Assembly (NCBI GenBank): GCA_964030475.1
Contig: CAXIPT010000001.1
Coordinates: 15,263,614 to 15,327,613, forward strand
Length of the DNA stretch: 64,000 nt
Direction of reading: 5' to 3'
Origin: Tethya wilhelma
Lineage: Eukaryota > Porifera > Demospongiae > Tethyida > Tethyidae
In this document: positions 33,951 to 45,824 of the stretch, piece after piece
Numbering within the stretch: position 1 is the first letter of the stretch
Layout of the letters: each line of letters opens with the position of its first letter
Notes under the pieces: model-generated
What the model saw: only the letters and a program-made list of their open reading frames with translations
The model's database searches: none
Told to the model about the DNA's origin: nothing
Position numbers and translations under genes: made by a program

Positions 33951-34163
33951 ACAAGGGGTGGTCACTCCAATACTTGCTGTACTTCTACCCGCGACCGCGG
34001 GTCAAGAATCTTGACCCTAGAAAATGGGCCTTGACCGCTTGACCGCACCTAAAATTCGATCTTGACCTCTTTACCGCACCAAAAATCAGACCTTGACCTC
34101 TTGACCGCATCTTGACCGCGGTCGCGGGTGGAAGTACAGCAAGTATTGGAGTGACCACCCCTT
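33951..34163. mobile_element. Foldback element with about 50-bp inverted ends
   Basis: AAGGGGTGGTCACTCCAATA at the left pairs with the right end (TATTGGAGTGACCACCCCTT). Complementarity continues through ACTTGCTGTACTTC and the CCCGCGACCGCGG words. The interior repeats GACCGC/TTGACC several times. Confidence 0.8.
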
Positions 34164-34420
34164 GGAAAAAACATTGGAAATGTAACGAGACATAGGAATG
34201 GCCAAATCGAAAGCAAACAAGATGGAATGGCTGTTTGAGTGTGTAAAGATTTATTCCTATGGGCAACATGAGGGACTCAACATGGAAAGAGAGTCATGGT
34301 ACTACATGTAGCCCATACAGGAAGAATTCTGCACACACTCAAACAGCCATTCCATCTTGTTTGCTTTCTTTTTACGATTTGGCCATTCCTATGTCTCGTT
34401 ACATTTCCAATGTTTTTTTC
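34164..34420. repeat. Second foldback adjoining the first
   Basis: The segment at 34168-34245 (ACATTGGAAATGTAACGAGA...) is repeated inverted at about 34332-34416, with an unpaired centre of about 90 bp. Confidence 0.75.
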
Positions 34421-34526
34421 ACTTGTTAAATGTTAGAGTTAGAAAGATAATATTAAATAATAGATAATAACACGAGCTAGTAGACTCAACATAAATAATT
34501 ATTGTATTGCTGATGTTTTCTTTAAT

Positions 34527-37016
34527 TCACGGCTGCCTTCTAGCAACACACACCTCCACACACTGAGCAATGAGAGGATTGTCCAGAGGCTCTCCCTGAG
34601 CAGTTGCCCCACACTCTGGATCATCATATGAGCTGATGGCCACAGGGCACTTTGGCTCCACCCTCAGGGAATACCACAGGATGTGCAGGCTGGGTGCAGT
34701 GTTGACCCAGTCCTGAATGAACCCCACCAGCTGTGTGGCATTGTGGGAGTTGGTTCCAATGATGGTACTCCTGTAGGTCGTCTGGTTGGAGGAGTCAATA
34801 CAGACAAATAATCCACCAATAAAATTCTTTGACGATAACTTGCACTGGCATCTTTCTTCAAGCACTTGAATGATTTTTGTACGAATATTTGACTGAATTT
34901 CTTCTGATTTGTCCATCTGCATAGAAGAATATTTCATGTGCATCACGATAACCTGTCTGCTATGTGCATAAAATTATACCAATAACTTACATTCCATGTG
35001 ATGCAATCATCAGTACGCTGTAGCTTGAGTTGAAATACTTGCTCAGAATCTGTTATTGTACAAGTCATGGTGAATTAAATTGTAAGTTCAATTAAATCAA
35101 TGGTTACAGTACATGTATCAAGTTGAAGTTCATGTAGTAACTGATTCAAATGATTTTCTCACTTAATATTAGCCTGACATCAATAAAAATAACCATGCAT
35201 ACGGTATTTACATGTTGTAGTCAAAGTAGCAGTAACAGCCTCTCCTGGTCCAATGCTAGTGAATGCTCTCACAGTGACAGTCATATTTGCTCCAGGTATC
35301 AGAGAAGAGATTGTGAACTCCACTGTATCAGTTGTGCCAACAACAGTGATGTCATTTATAGTGTATGAGACCTCATACTGTGTAATGATCCCATTTGGTC
35401 TGTCAGGTGGGGACCAGGTTACTTCAACTGATGTGAGCTTAGGAGTGAGAGTCAGTGAGTTGACTGCACCAGGAGCTGCAATACCATAGTATGTAAGAGA
35501 TTCATGAAATTCAATATGACATCACACCATCCGTGTGTGAGTGTGTGGCCATAATACGTATACAATGTCATGATAAAATATATATTTTAATTTTTTGTTA
35601 TTACATAATAAATTATATTTTCTTGTATTAGTCATATTGATACCCCACCTAAGTGGTGACCTATATACACTAAAGCTTGCTGGAAGACAAATTTGGGCAG
35701 CTGCATGCCAGGGGATTATGTACTTACTACTCTCGGCTGTTTTAGTAGTCAGGGCTTGGTCAGAGAATGGTCCAGTACCNGATGGCCATATTTGCTCCAG
35801 GTATCAGAGAAGAGATTGTAAACTCCAATGTATCAGTTGTGCCAACAACAGTGATGTCATTTATAGTGTATGAGACCTCATACTGTGTAATGATCCCATT
35901 TGGTCTGTCAGGTGGGGACCAAGTTACTTCAACTGATGTGAACTTGGGGGTAAGAGTCAGTGAATCAACTGCACCAGGAGCTGCATGCATATATGTAAGA
36001 GATTCAAGCCCCAGAGTTACTATATACATGTACTGATATGAGACCATAGCTTTTAAGGATCGGTTGAGGCAACATGGGTATGTGTAAGGCATTCTCTTCC
36101 AGTATGTGTTGATAGCAGCAAAACTGTACTAGAGCAACACACACAGCTATGCATCATCCTACAAAATATACATTATAAACTTTACTGGAAGAGAAAAATC
36201 TGGGCAGCTGCTAGGAGATGTATGTATGAATGTATACTTACTACTCTCGGCTGTTTTAGTAGCCAGGGCTTGATCAGAGAATGGTCCAGTACCATTACTA
36301 TTCACAGCAGCCACTGAAATGTAGTAGTCTGTGAAAGGTTCCAAGTCTTGTACCAGGTAGGTCCTTGACACACCATTAGACAAGAGAGTAGCAATCTTGG
36401 AGCCTCCAAAATAGTTTATCTTGTAGCCAGTGATGACACCATTTTGATCAAGACAAGACAATTCATTCCAAGAGAGCTCCACAGAAGTAGCCATCACACT
36501 GTGTACCAAGAGACCTGATAGAGCACTAGAGGGAGCTAAAAATATTAATGTAACATGTTACCATTGATGTATAATGTAATTAAAAAACAAACATACCTGC
36601 AGATTGAGTTTTTATTATTATTTGTTGACTTTCTTTCATAACTGATGGAATAGAACCTCCAAACCTATACACAGCTGTCACTGTGACAGTGTATGTGCTG
36701 AACTCGTCGAGTCCATCAACATCTCTTGTACGTAGTGAGCCATCAACTGTCACAGAACCTGTATCCTCAGGTGGACAACTTGTACGGGTGTAGTTTATGT
36801 TAAATTCATCAGCAGGCTTATTTCCACTACCAGAAGACAGTGACCACTCAACACTTAGAGATGTTGAGGAGAGAACTGAAGAGGAACTCAAGACGACAGG
36901 AGTTGGAAGAGCTAATAATCATGTATACAAGAACACTCGAATTGATGTATTAATGCAGCTAAACATTATACCTTGCACTTCAACAGTATCAGTTACCTCA
37001 GTACCGTCTACATCTT
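34527..37016 (-). CDS. FN3 gene E with Cys-containing C-terminal module
   Basis: Minus-strand exons: 36972-37016 (end of a Thr/Glu-rich exon, continued at 38913-38985), 36597-36911, 36242-36535, 35781-35980 (cut by n), 35728-35779 (end of another FN3 exon), 35212-35475, 34991-35049 and 34527-34916. Four FN3 units resemble those of the receptor at 22437-25640 (for example W-S-P-P-D-R-P-N-G-I-I-T-Q-Y). The last two exons encode a different module: a basic/acidic helix, then C-Q-C-K-L-S-S-K-N-F, N-x-T sites and several Cys, ending in a stop at 34527. A donor may precede that stop, so a TM exon beyond is not excluded. The join at n 35780 looks like two FN3 repeats fused. Confidence 0.68.
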
Positions 37017-38910
37017 CATTAAGCCTCGGCGCGTGCGTAGCACGTGCAGAGGGTTACGGTGTCGTAGTGAATAATGTCCCCCCGTGAATTTTGTCCCCCC
37101 CGGACATAATTCACTAGTGAATAATGTCCCCCCTCCAAAAATATACTGTAGAGCTAAGGCAGTCTCAAGACTCTTGCCAGCATTTAATTTTTTTAGTCAG
37201 CAGCAGCCGCTGCAGCACTGTGCACCATGCATCATACTATTAGAACGTACGTGTGGCAATCTTAGCCCCTCCCACTTATTGTGCAGCATAGATTAGTATG
37301 CAGCTACTATTAGCTAGCCTAACTTTGAACTTTGTAAGTCATGCAGTGACTGATATAATTGTGCACCATCAGTGTTGACAATCAAATTAATGCTTTTTAT
37401 ACTTGTACTACGCCCTGTCATTAAACATAGATAATTAATATTAATTTTCAAGTAGGCTACAGCAAAGACTCGCGGCCCGCATATTAAACTTTAAAGTTGG
37501 GAGGCGAGGCAGGTAGTACTGAAGCTTAGCCTACACACTATGACATGTTACTGAGGTAATTTGGTCTTCCAGGCCTTCCTAGCTGCGTAGCTGAGCCTAA
37601 GTATAGAATCAGGCTAAGCTGCATGCGGTTTGTGTGGAAGAATTTGGGGGGGGGGGACAAAATTTACTAGTGAATTTTGTCCCCCCTTGAAAAACACTGT
37701 TTACACATCATTCACATCATTTGGCATCATTTGGAAGGGGGGACATTATTCACTGAGGGGGGACTCGGCAATATTCACTAGTGAATAATGTCCAAGGGGG
37801 ACAAAATTCACCAGTGAATACTGAATGTCCGGGGGGGACAAAATTCACTAGTGAATAATGTCTGGGGGGACAATATGAGGGGGGACATCCCACACTAAGA
37901 CAACGGTAACATTTTGACGGTGAGTCTGTCTGTCTGTTACTAGATTATCTGAAGAATGACAGCTCTATGGTCCAAATGAAAGGTACTTACGTTCATAAAT
38001 CGAAATTATCTAGAAATTTGTTGTGTAGAATCTTGCAAAACGCTGTGGTTTCTGAGATTTGAGGCTTTTGTGCTTCTCTGAGCACTTAGCTTCGAAACCG
38101 CACCCATTGATCACGCCCCGTGTAGTGTGCGTTATCTAGAAACAATACAGCTTGAATCATGGACTGGAGTTTGGCAGGCTGGCTTAGCCTGCTGCTTGGA
38201 CAGTACAGGTAAGTAACTCAATGATTGCAAGTTGAATATAGCTTTGTGTAGAAGTATCTATCATAGTAGGTTAGTTGTGTGTTTTGTATCAATACCTGTC
38301 AGCCTGCGGGCTGACTCTGGCTGACTAGCTCACCGTGAGCTGAGCATTAAAGTGCAAGTACTAAGTACTACAAGCATCAAAAGTATATTCAATGAATTCC
38401 AAAACAGCGGTTTATAACTAGGTTAACCACAGGTCAATTGCAGCAGGCTTGAATTTGCTAGGCCGCTGACACCTCTCAGTGGAGCGTGCTGATCATATCC
38501 AGGGGCGGATCCAGGATTCTGAGATTACTGGGGTTGTAAATAATGCGCGCGAAGCGCGCCGAAAATTTTTAGTAGCCACGCCCACAAATTAACGTAGCCC
38601 CGCCCCCAAAACGTGGCCAGCCACGCCCGTTTAGTTCAAAGTACACCGTTAGCAGCGATTTCTCAGCGAGGTAAGTATCCACGTAGCCGTCCAGGCTTTG
38701 AGGCTGGCGCTAAAACGCTAAATATATTTATTTCTGCCTATAAACTAAGCTTCAGCGGCAGTAGAAACAATTTATTACATAATTTAGCTGAGCATGAGTA
38801 CAAAATTTCCAACACAGTTGACTCGTTTTGGGGGGGTTGTAACCCCCTGAACCCCCCCCCCTAAATCCGCCCCTGATATCATGCATACATGTGAGTGCGC
38901 CGAGGCTTAT
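37017..38910. mobile_element. 1.9 kb element splitting a gene E exon
   Basis: Ends AAGCCTCGGCGC (37017) and GCGCCGAGGCTT (38897), followed by ATGCACCTTGGTGC, are inverted. TTCATT flanks both sides. Joining the flanks restores an open frame (…A-T-T-T-N-E-D-V-D-G-T…). Interior 37911-38290 matches the repeat at 26390-27000 in reverse complement. Confidence 0.7.
37053..37910. mobile_element. Nested element of CACTAGTGAATAATGTCCCCC repeats
   Basis: Termini GGTTACGGTGTCGTAGTG and CACTAAGACAACGGTAAC are imperfect inverted repeats. Inside, near both ends, the words GTGAATAATGTCCCCCC and GGGGGGACAAAATTCAC recur in both orientations around ACTAGT. Confidence 0.65.
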
Positions 38911-38985
38911 GCACCTTGGTGCTTTCATTTGTTGTAGTAGCTTCAGCAGTAGGGGCATCTATGTTAGCATATGTGTTAAAGTATA
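38911..38985 (-). pseudogene. Severed piece of a gene E exon
   Basis: On the minus strand this reads open as T-Y-A-N-I-D-A-P-T-A-E-A-T-T-T-N-E and continues in frame with 37016-36972 once the 1.9 kb element is removed. It is bounded on the other side by a second insertion, the Helitron-like copy at 38986-40000. The exon therefore carries two independent insertions. Confidence 0.5.
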
Positions 38986-40000
38986 CAAGTAGTAAAAATT
39001 TCAAAAAAATAAATGCCGCGATGGGCAGTGTGATAAAAAGTATATTGGAACAAGGCATGATCTCAGTTTCAGCACATGACTACTTCATTTTATTCTTGAT
39101 CCCTCAAAATTCATCTGGATTTTTCAGTGTCCTGTTGCAATAATCTGTACACTGATAGTACCATAAACTGCATGCATTGGTTCAATTTTCTACTATTAAT
39201 AATAATCACTTGGCTAAGCAATGGAGTAAACCATAACAGACAGGTATATAACTTAAACTGGACTGCTGGCCATGAGTTGGGCATAAAAATGAAGTAGTCA
39301 TGTGCCGAAACTGAGATCATGCCTTGTTCCAATACTTTTTATCACACTGCCCATTCCTACAGCATTTATTTTTTTGAAATTTTTACTACTTGTTCATTAA
39401 CTTTTTTCAACACTACAGTGTAGAAACACTATCAGAGACTGGTTAGTCACTACAAAAAACTTGAGTGGCAACTACATGCACTTCATTATGCTGGAGGCTA
39501 GTGGGCATGAGCATAATAATGCCACGTGGATAATGACCTTTGGACTCTACCTACAAAGATGGCTGCATTGTAGTACATGAATTTATACACTAAGTTTAAA
39601 GCTTTCTAGTTTTTGTTTAGGCCGATTTATGATAAAAACAAGTATCAAAGAATGTAGTACCCTTGAAAAGAACTTACTTTGTGCTGTCAAAGTTGGCTCA
39701 ACTCATTCTGGTTACCTGGCCTTTTCAAGTAAGTCAGTTAGGAAGTACGTACGTAAGTAAGTAAGTTAGGAGAACAAAAATGGCACTATGGTGGCTTCCT
39801 ACTAGCGCTCTCTACAAGTGCTAAGGAAAGTTTTTGTGCGCTTTAGGCCTTGCATGCAGTTGGTAATCTGTCATTGAGAGCCTCTAAGCAACTTTGAAGG
39901 TTTAATTTTGTTTGACTAGATTTTTATAGTGGCCAACATTTTGTATTGTGTCTATGGGACAGGCGGCCCATTCCTACTATACGTACTACCATACGTATGA
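38986..40000 (-). mobile_element. Helitron-like element next to the gene E exon
   Basis: Complete copy of 1,015 bp. The TC-end at 40000 is preceded by A and the TTG-end at 38986 is followed by T. It shares hairpin arms and internal TAAG microsatellite with the 28612 copy. Confidence 0.88.
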
Positions 40001-40687
40001 TACATGTGGTAGATTGGGAAATTTTTGCCATCAATTTAAAAATTGTACTGCATGGATTGGATTTTTTCCATTTAAAATAATTTGGTATAAAGATCAGATT
40101 ACAAAATAATTGGGGCGAGCCGGAGCGAGCCCCACACTAGTGTAGTCAACGGCGAAATTTTCTATATATTATATGTTATATATTTGTTGTCTGTCGTACG
40201 TCCTCGTCATATAAAATATGGTATATGTTTATGACGATCATTGCCAGTGCATCTCAATCTACAGCGCATGCGCGTAGGTCCACGTGTTTATCGTGATTTT
40301 GCACTTCAATCAGAGAGAAACTTGATCAAGTGGTGACTGAGAAAGAAAGCTACTGCTTGAGCTGAAAAGAGAGTAAACTTAAATACTCGCCAAGTTGGTG
40401 CCCTTTTAGTTAACTGAGCCATACAATGACTGGAGAGACCACAATTAGAGGGGCTGAAAACTACCAAAAGCTGAGTAGAGGATAGCAAAGCCCCAAAATC
40501 AACAGGTAGTACTGCTGGCTCCTATACTAGCACATACACCTGCCTGTCAGTTCTTGAACTAGCAATCAGATCTTTCTGCTCAGTCATGCTGTATACATTT
40601 TCAAGTACGCTTTACTTCATTTGTCCCACATCAGGCCTGGTTAATATTCAGCTTTCATTTTTATGTGTGTCGTACAGCTAAAGAACA
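40001..40687. other. Spacer, no gene recognised
   Basis: It includes a GGGGCGAGCCGGAGCGAGCCCC pseudo-palindrome near 40113 that recurs at about 45625. Otherwise nothing was recognised. Confidence 0.5.
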
Positions 40688-41163
40688 TCAATTATTGATG
40701 AAATTTAATTGTTTGCTACATAGCAATGATAACGGCTCGCCCCTTTGATGTTCAACATCGTCACTAGTTATAGATTTAATGGTGAGAATTTCTGGATCTA
40801 TAATTATTATAGTATAATAAAACTGACAGTGATACTGTTGGAAACATGATGGGTTTAATTGCTCACCAGTTGCTAACAGGGACTCATACAGCATAGCTAG
40901 ACGAGTTGGATTGAATCTGTATGTTAAATAATAAAAACAATGGGCATGAAAATAGTTATGTTTCCAAAAATTTTGAGCATACAGTATTGTGATAAAACTG
41001 GACTAACGTGGAGCCAAGTATTATCATAATATTAAAACATACCTTTCCACAAACTCTATGATAGCCCAAGCAGCTGAACGAAGTGGTGCATTGCATGAAT
41101 TCATATTCATTAGTGCCAAGATGATATTTGCATCACTGAACACATTGTCATCAATTTCAATAG
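40688..41163 (-). CDS. Unrecognised spliced gene, last three exons
   Basis: Exons at 41043-41163, 40867-40916 and 40688-40797 have correct AG/GT borders and compatible phases (2 then 1), giving about 93 residues ending in TGA at 40688. The peptide includes I-D-D-N-V-F-S-D-A-N-I-I-L-A-L-M, R-S-A-A-W-A-I-I-E-F-V-E-R-F and L-A-M-L-Y-E-S-L-L-A-T, which looks alpha-helical. A helical adaptor-type or repeat domain is possible, but I recognise no family. The upstream exon needed to complete the first codon is not identified. Confidence 0.5.
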
Positions 41164-41610
41164 CTACAATTAATGAAATTAATATGCAAAATAATATTTT
41201 CAACAGTAGTTCTGTCCATGCATATGTCTGTGTTTATTTTACAAAAATTTATTAGAAGCAAGGCAACCTTGCATGATCTAAAACACTATACATTTTCTCT
41301 GGACTGTGGAGAATGTATGCTAGGAAAAGAGTGCATGCCTATAAAAGAGAGCTAGCTCATGTGCCTTGTCACGTTTCTTTGTCAGATACAGATGCCGTTA
41401 GTAAGCCTTGTCAGCAATGTCAAAAACAGTTAGCCTTATACTTGTATTAGGAGTGTTGTGAAGCAACAAAAGAAGCATAGCAAGGCAAGGGGAGAACAGT
41501 TGCTTCTATAGGAGTCTGCTTCTCTACTGCTGGACATGAAACACAGCTATCCAGATATTGCTAGCTGATTGTAAAAATCATGGGGAAATTGAAAAGGGTC
41601 TTTGATGTTA

Positions 41611-42110
41611 TCATACTAGGCGTACGGTAGGTAGTACGTATAGTAGGAATGGGCTGACTGCCCCATTGACACAATACAAAATGTTTATCACCATAAAAAT
41701 CTAGCAAAACAAAGTTAAGCCTTCAAACCTGCTCAGAAGCTCTCTTAGGCAGATTACCAACTGCTTGTAAGACCTAAAGCTCACAGAAACTTTCCAAAGC
41801 ACTCGTAGAGAGCGCTAGTCGGAAGCTCCACCCACGCAATTTTGTTCTCACTTACTTACATACTTACTTACTGACTTACTTGAACGCGATTTCCAGAGAA
41901 ACAAAAGGCATTGAGCTAGTTTTGACAACACAAAGTAACTTCTTTTCATCCGAACTAGGATCTTTTACCCTCGTTTACTGCCTGAATGTGTTAAAACAAG
42001 AACTAGAGAGTGTTGAAGCTTTAGTATAAATTTGTGTACTTCAGTCAGTGTAGCCATTTTGCAGTAGAGTTCAAAGGTCGTTATCATATCCACATGGCTT
42101 TTTGGGTTGT
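41611..42110 (+). mobile_element. Helitron-like element, 5' half
   Basis: The TC-end at 41611 is preceded by A; the tip reads TCATACTAGGCGTACGGTAG, slightly rearranged. Similarity to copy 1 fades near 42100, just before the minisatellite. The matching 3' hairpin arm lies at 43744-43862 beyond the n at 43590. Confidence 0.8.
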
Positions 42111-42185
42111 TTCCCCATTTAAGAATCACGAAATATGCTGACTCAGCTATTATCATGCATATGTGTAGGTTTGTTTTTTTTTTCT

Positions 42186-43589
42186 AGTCTCCTTTGCCTC
42201 CCTATAGTCCCCTAGGTCTCCCTGGTCTCCTCTGTCTCCCTGGTCTCCTCTGTCTCCCTGGTCTCCCTGTCTCTTACGTCTCCCTGGTCCCCTATGTCTC
42301 CCTGGTCTCCCTGGTCTCCCTGGTCTCCTCTGTCTCCCTGGTCTCCCTGTCTCTTACGTCTCCCTGGTCCCCTATGTCTCCTAGTCTCCTAGTCTCCCTG
42401 TCTCCCTGGTCCCCTGTGTCTCCCTAGTCTCCCTGGTCTCCTTCGTCTCCCTGGTCTCTCTGGTCTCCTTTGTCTCCCTGGTCTCCCTGGTCTCCCTGGT
42501 CTCCCTGGTCTCCCTGGTCTCCCTGTCTCTTACGTCTCCCTGGTCCCCTACATCTCCCTAGTCTCCCTGGTCTCTTTTGTCTCCCTGGTCTCTCTGGTCT
42601 CTCTGGTCTCCTTTGTCTCCCTGTCTCCCTGGTCTCCCTGTCTCTTACGTCTCCCTGGTCTCCCTGGTCTCCCTGTCTCTTACGTCTCCCTGGTCCCCTA
42701 TGTCTCCCTAGTCTCCCTGGTCCCCTACGTCTCCCTGGTCTCCCTGGTCTCTCTGGTCTCCTTTATCTCCCTGTCTCCCTGGTCTCCCTGTCTCCCTGGT
42801 CCCCTATGTCTCCCTGGTCTCCTTGGTCTCCCTGTCTCTTACGTCTCCCTGTCTCCCTGGTCCCCTGCGTCTCCCTAGTCTCCCTGGTCTCTCTTGTCTC
42901 CCTGGTCTCCCTGGTCTCCCTGGTCTCCCTGTCTCTTACGTCTCCCTGTCTCCCTGGTCCCCTGCGTCTCCCTAGTCTCCCTGGTCTCTTTTGTCTCCCT
43001 GGTCTCTTTGGTCTCTCTGGTCTCCTTTGTCTCCCTGGTCTCCCTGGTCTCCCTGGTCTCCCTGTCTCTTACGTCTCCCTGTCTCCCTGGTCCCCTGCAT
43101 CTCCCTAGTCTCCCTGGTCTCTTTTGTCTCCCTGTCTCCCTGGTCCCCTACGTCTCCCTGTCTCCCTGGTCTCCCTGTCTCTTACGTCTCCCTGTCTCCC
43201 TGGTCTCCCTGTCTCTTACGTCTCCCTGGTCCCCTGTGTCTCCCTGGTCTCCCTGGTCTCTCTGGTCTCCTTTATCTCCCTGTCTCCCTGTCTCTTAAGT
43301 CTCCCTGTCTCCATATCTCCCTGGTCTTCTAGTCTCTTTGGTCTCCCTGATCTACTTTGTCTCCCTGTCTCCCTGGTCTCTCTGTCCCTTATGTCTACCT
43401 GTCTCCCTGGTCCCCTATGTCTCCCTTGTCTCCCTGATCTCCTAGTCTCCCTGTCTCTCTGTCTTTCTGGTCTCCTTAGTCTCCCTGGTCTCCCTGTCTC
43501 TTGTCTCCTGTGTCTCCTAGTCTCTCCTGTGTCTCCTAGTCTCTTTAGTCTCCTAGGTCTCCTAGGTCTCCTAGGTCTCTTTTTGGTCT
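42186..43589. repeat. 1.4 kb minisatellite, CTCCCTGGT unit
   Basis: There are roughly 9-bp units CTCCCTGGT, with frequent variants (CTCCTCTGT, CCCTGTCTCTTACGTCT) organised in higher-order blocks of about 60-200 bp. It ends at an n. All frames stay open on the plus strand simply because the unit is a multiple of three and lacks stops; I do not regard it as coding. Confidence 0.93.
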
Positions 43590-43743
43590 NTTATTCCACT
43601 TTTTATCCAAGTCACTGTGATAAGATTGGCAGGAATTTGAACCATTATATCATGTGATAAAATGCAATACTGATAAGCTATTCAAGTACAGATCACTCTT
43701 TGAACCATTTACAACAATTAGCTACAATTAGCTAATTAGCTAA

Positions 43744-43862
43744 AGGATTAAAAATGAAAATGAAGTAGTCATGTGCCGAAATTGAGACCATTCCTTGTTC
43801 CAATACTTTTTACAGCACTGCCCATTCCTACACTGCTTATTTTTTGAAATTTTTACTACTTG
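43744..43862 (+). mobile_element. Helitron-like element, 3' hairpin arm
   Basis: It reads from the loop side (AAAATGAAGTAGTCATGTGC) to TTTTTACTACTTG at 43862, followed by T. Confidence 0.82.
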
Positions 43863-44295
43863 TATATATAAAAAGTACAGTATTTTATATCGAGAGTTTC
43901 AAAGCTGCCTAGATTTTGTTTGCTGCATTTTCGCCAGCAAACAAGTTGAAAAGGACGTACTACAAATGAAATGAAGTCCCACTATATGGTCAAAGTTGGC
44001 TCAATGCCTTTTGTTTGTCTGGAAATCGCGTTCAAGTAAGTCAGTTAGGAAGGAAGGAAGGAAAACAAAATTGTACTCTTGTGGCTTCTCACGAGCGCTC
44101 TCTCCAGAGTGCTCTAGAAACTTTCTACCAGTCTTCTTGGTTAATACAGTAAGCTAACTGTCTGTGAGAGGCTATTAAATGCATTTGAATTAAGGCTTAG
44201 CTTTCTTTCCCTGAAAGTTTATAAGCATGAACATTTTGTATTGTGTCAATGGGACAGTCGACCCATTCCTACTATACGTACTACCATATGTATGA
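43863..44295 (-). mobile_element. Helitron-like element, partial reverse copy
   Basis: The 5' half of the family is in reverse orientation, with the TC-end at 44295 preceded by A. It begins right against the previous arm, so two copies meet tail to tail. Its own hairpin is missing. Confidence 0.78.
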
Positions 44296-44414
44296 TAGGG
44301 TATATACTGTATACGTATGCATGATAGTGAAAAAACAATTAAATTATATATATAATTAAGGCTCAAGTGAGCATGCATGAATGTGAATACTCTCAAGTGA
44401 CATTTTATTCATAC

Positions 44415-44990
44415 CCACTCTCCTAGGCCTCTGTGCAGCTAATGTAATGCTTGCAATGGTAGCAGCTTCTTCGATACTAGGAAGAACTTCCTGTAATGTA
44501 CGTGTATGTGCATGACCCACAGGGGTATTGTGAGGGATGGGATGAAAGTCCTACTATATGTGTGCCACAATGCTTATAAAAGTGGTGCATGAGGGAGATT
44601 GCTATAAGGAGGTATTTTGTCCAGTATGTTTTAACATACCACGTCTCTTTTATTAGCTTCAGATTCTCTTCCCCATTGGTCCATTTTTGTGGGAGAGGTG
44701 TGCATACCAGATGCACCTTCTGTACAACCTGATTCAAGCATGTGTACCACATGGCAGGAAATACGCATACAGATCGACTATAATTATAATATATAATATA
44801 TGCTAGATATACTTAGTACTTAGTCTAGTAACAATCAATATATTATAAGAGTTCATTTAATGTTATGCAGAATTCATATATATAGTTTTACCTGGAAGAT
44901 TGGCATCTTCTGGTCTGAAACACACCACAATGGCGCTAAATCCACGAAATCTATTACTAGTGCTTGATCGAAATGTAACTTCTAAATTTG
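44415..44990 (-). CDS. CUB-domain protein fragment
   Basis: The exon at 44892-44990 encodes L-E-V-T-F-R-S-S-T-S, then G-F-S-A-I-V-V-C-F-R-P, the last strands of a CUB domain. The next exons, 44640-44728 and 44415-44490, follow in compatible phases (1 then 0). They encode a short Cys/Gly/Trp-containing linker and E-V-L-P-S-I-E-E-A-A-T-I-A-S-I-T-L. CUB domains occur in secreted and cell-surface proteins. Upstream CUB exons and any membrane anchor are not found; a Helitron-like copy occupies the region just downstream (43863-44295). The CUB call is firmer than the two linker exons. Confidence 0.6.
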
Positions 44991-45245
44991 CTGCACAATA
45001 TTGTAACACACAGGGAAAAGTTTCATGAATATAACAGTTGTATTTTTAATTTACATGCAGTCCTTTAATTTACAACATTATACAACAGTTGTATATATTT
45101 AAAATACTTTAAATTACTGTTGTGTTTGGACAACTTTTTCTGTGATATTACTACTGTGATACTGTGTATTATTGATATTATAGCTATAGAGAGGAAATTA
45201 ATTATAATAGAAACATCTTGGAATGAGCCTCCATGAGCAATAATA

Positions 45246-45478
45246 TCATACATACGGTAGTACGTATAGTAGGAATGGACTGACTATCCCATCATAGACA
45301 CAATACAAAATGTTGGTCACTATAAAAATCTAATCAAACCTTCAAAGTTGCTCAGAGGCTTCAGTGACAGATTATCAACTGCAAGCAAAGCCTAAAACCC
45401 ATAAAAACTTCGTATATAGAAAGCGCTAGCCACAATAGTGCCAATTTTGTTCTCCTAACATACTTACTTATTGTAATA
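45246..45478 (+). mobile_element. Helitron-like element, 5' fragment
   Basis: The TC-end at 45246 is preceded by A. It is truncated at the TTAC microsatellite near 45475. Confidence 0.8.
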
Positions 45479-45824
45479 AACTGACCCAATTCAATATAAA
45501 CACTATCTTTGTACAAGCACAATACACAAATAACTGACACAAAACAAATGGTCTAAAATTTATGCATGCATACACTCACAAGAAATGACTACTTAATAAT
45601 CACTAATACACAAGTCAATTAATTGGGGCTCGCTCACGCTCGCCCCACATATACGTTACACGACATTCGAGTCTGTGCACTTCCGGTTGTGTGATTTGTG
45701 TGTGATGTCTGTACGCACCATTCCGTAAATAGCATTTCCTGTTTGAATTTTTCGAATTTGTAATGACATCAACAAGTAATTTCGAACAATTCAAGTACTT
45801 GCACGTGGCCAGCTAGCTAGCCNN

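Noticed and set aside
42186..43589. CRISPR-like array
   Set aside because: No unique spacers of constant length, no cas genes, eukaryotic context; units are contiguous and degenerate.
42194..43657. Long plus-strand open frames in Ser-Pro-Trp or Leu-Pro repeats
   Set aside because: They arise from a stop-free 9-bp minisatellite, are open in several frames, lack start context and end at an n.
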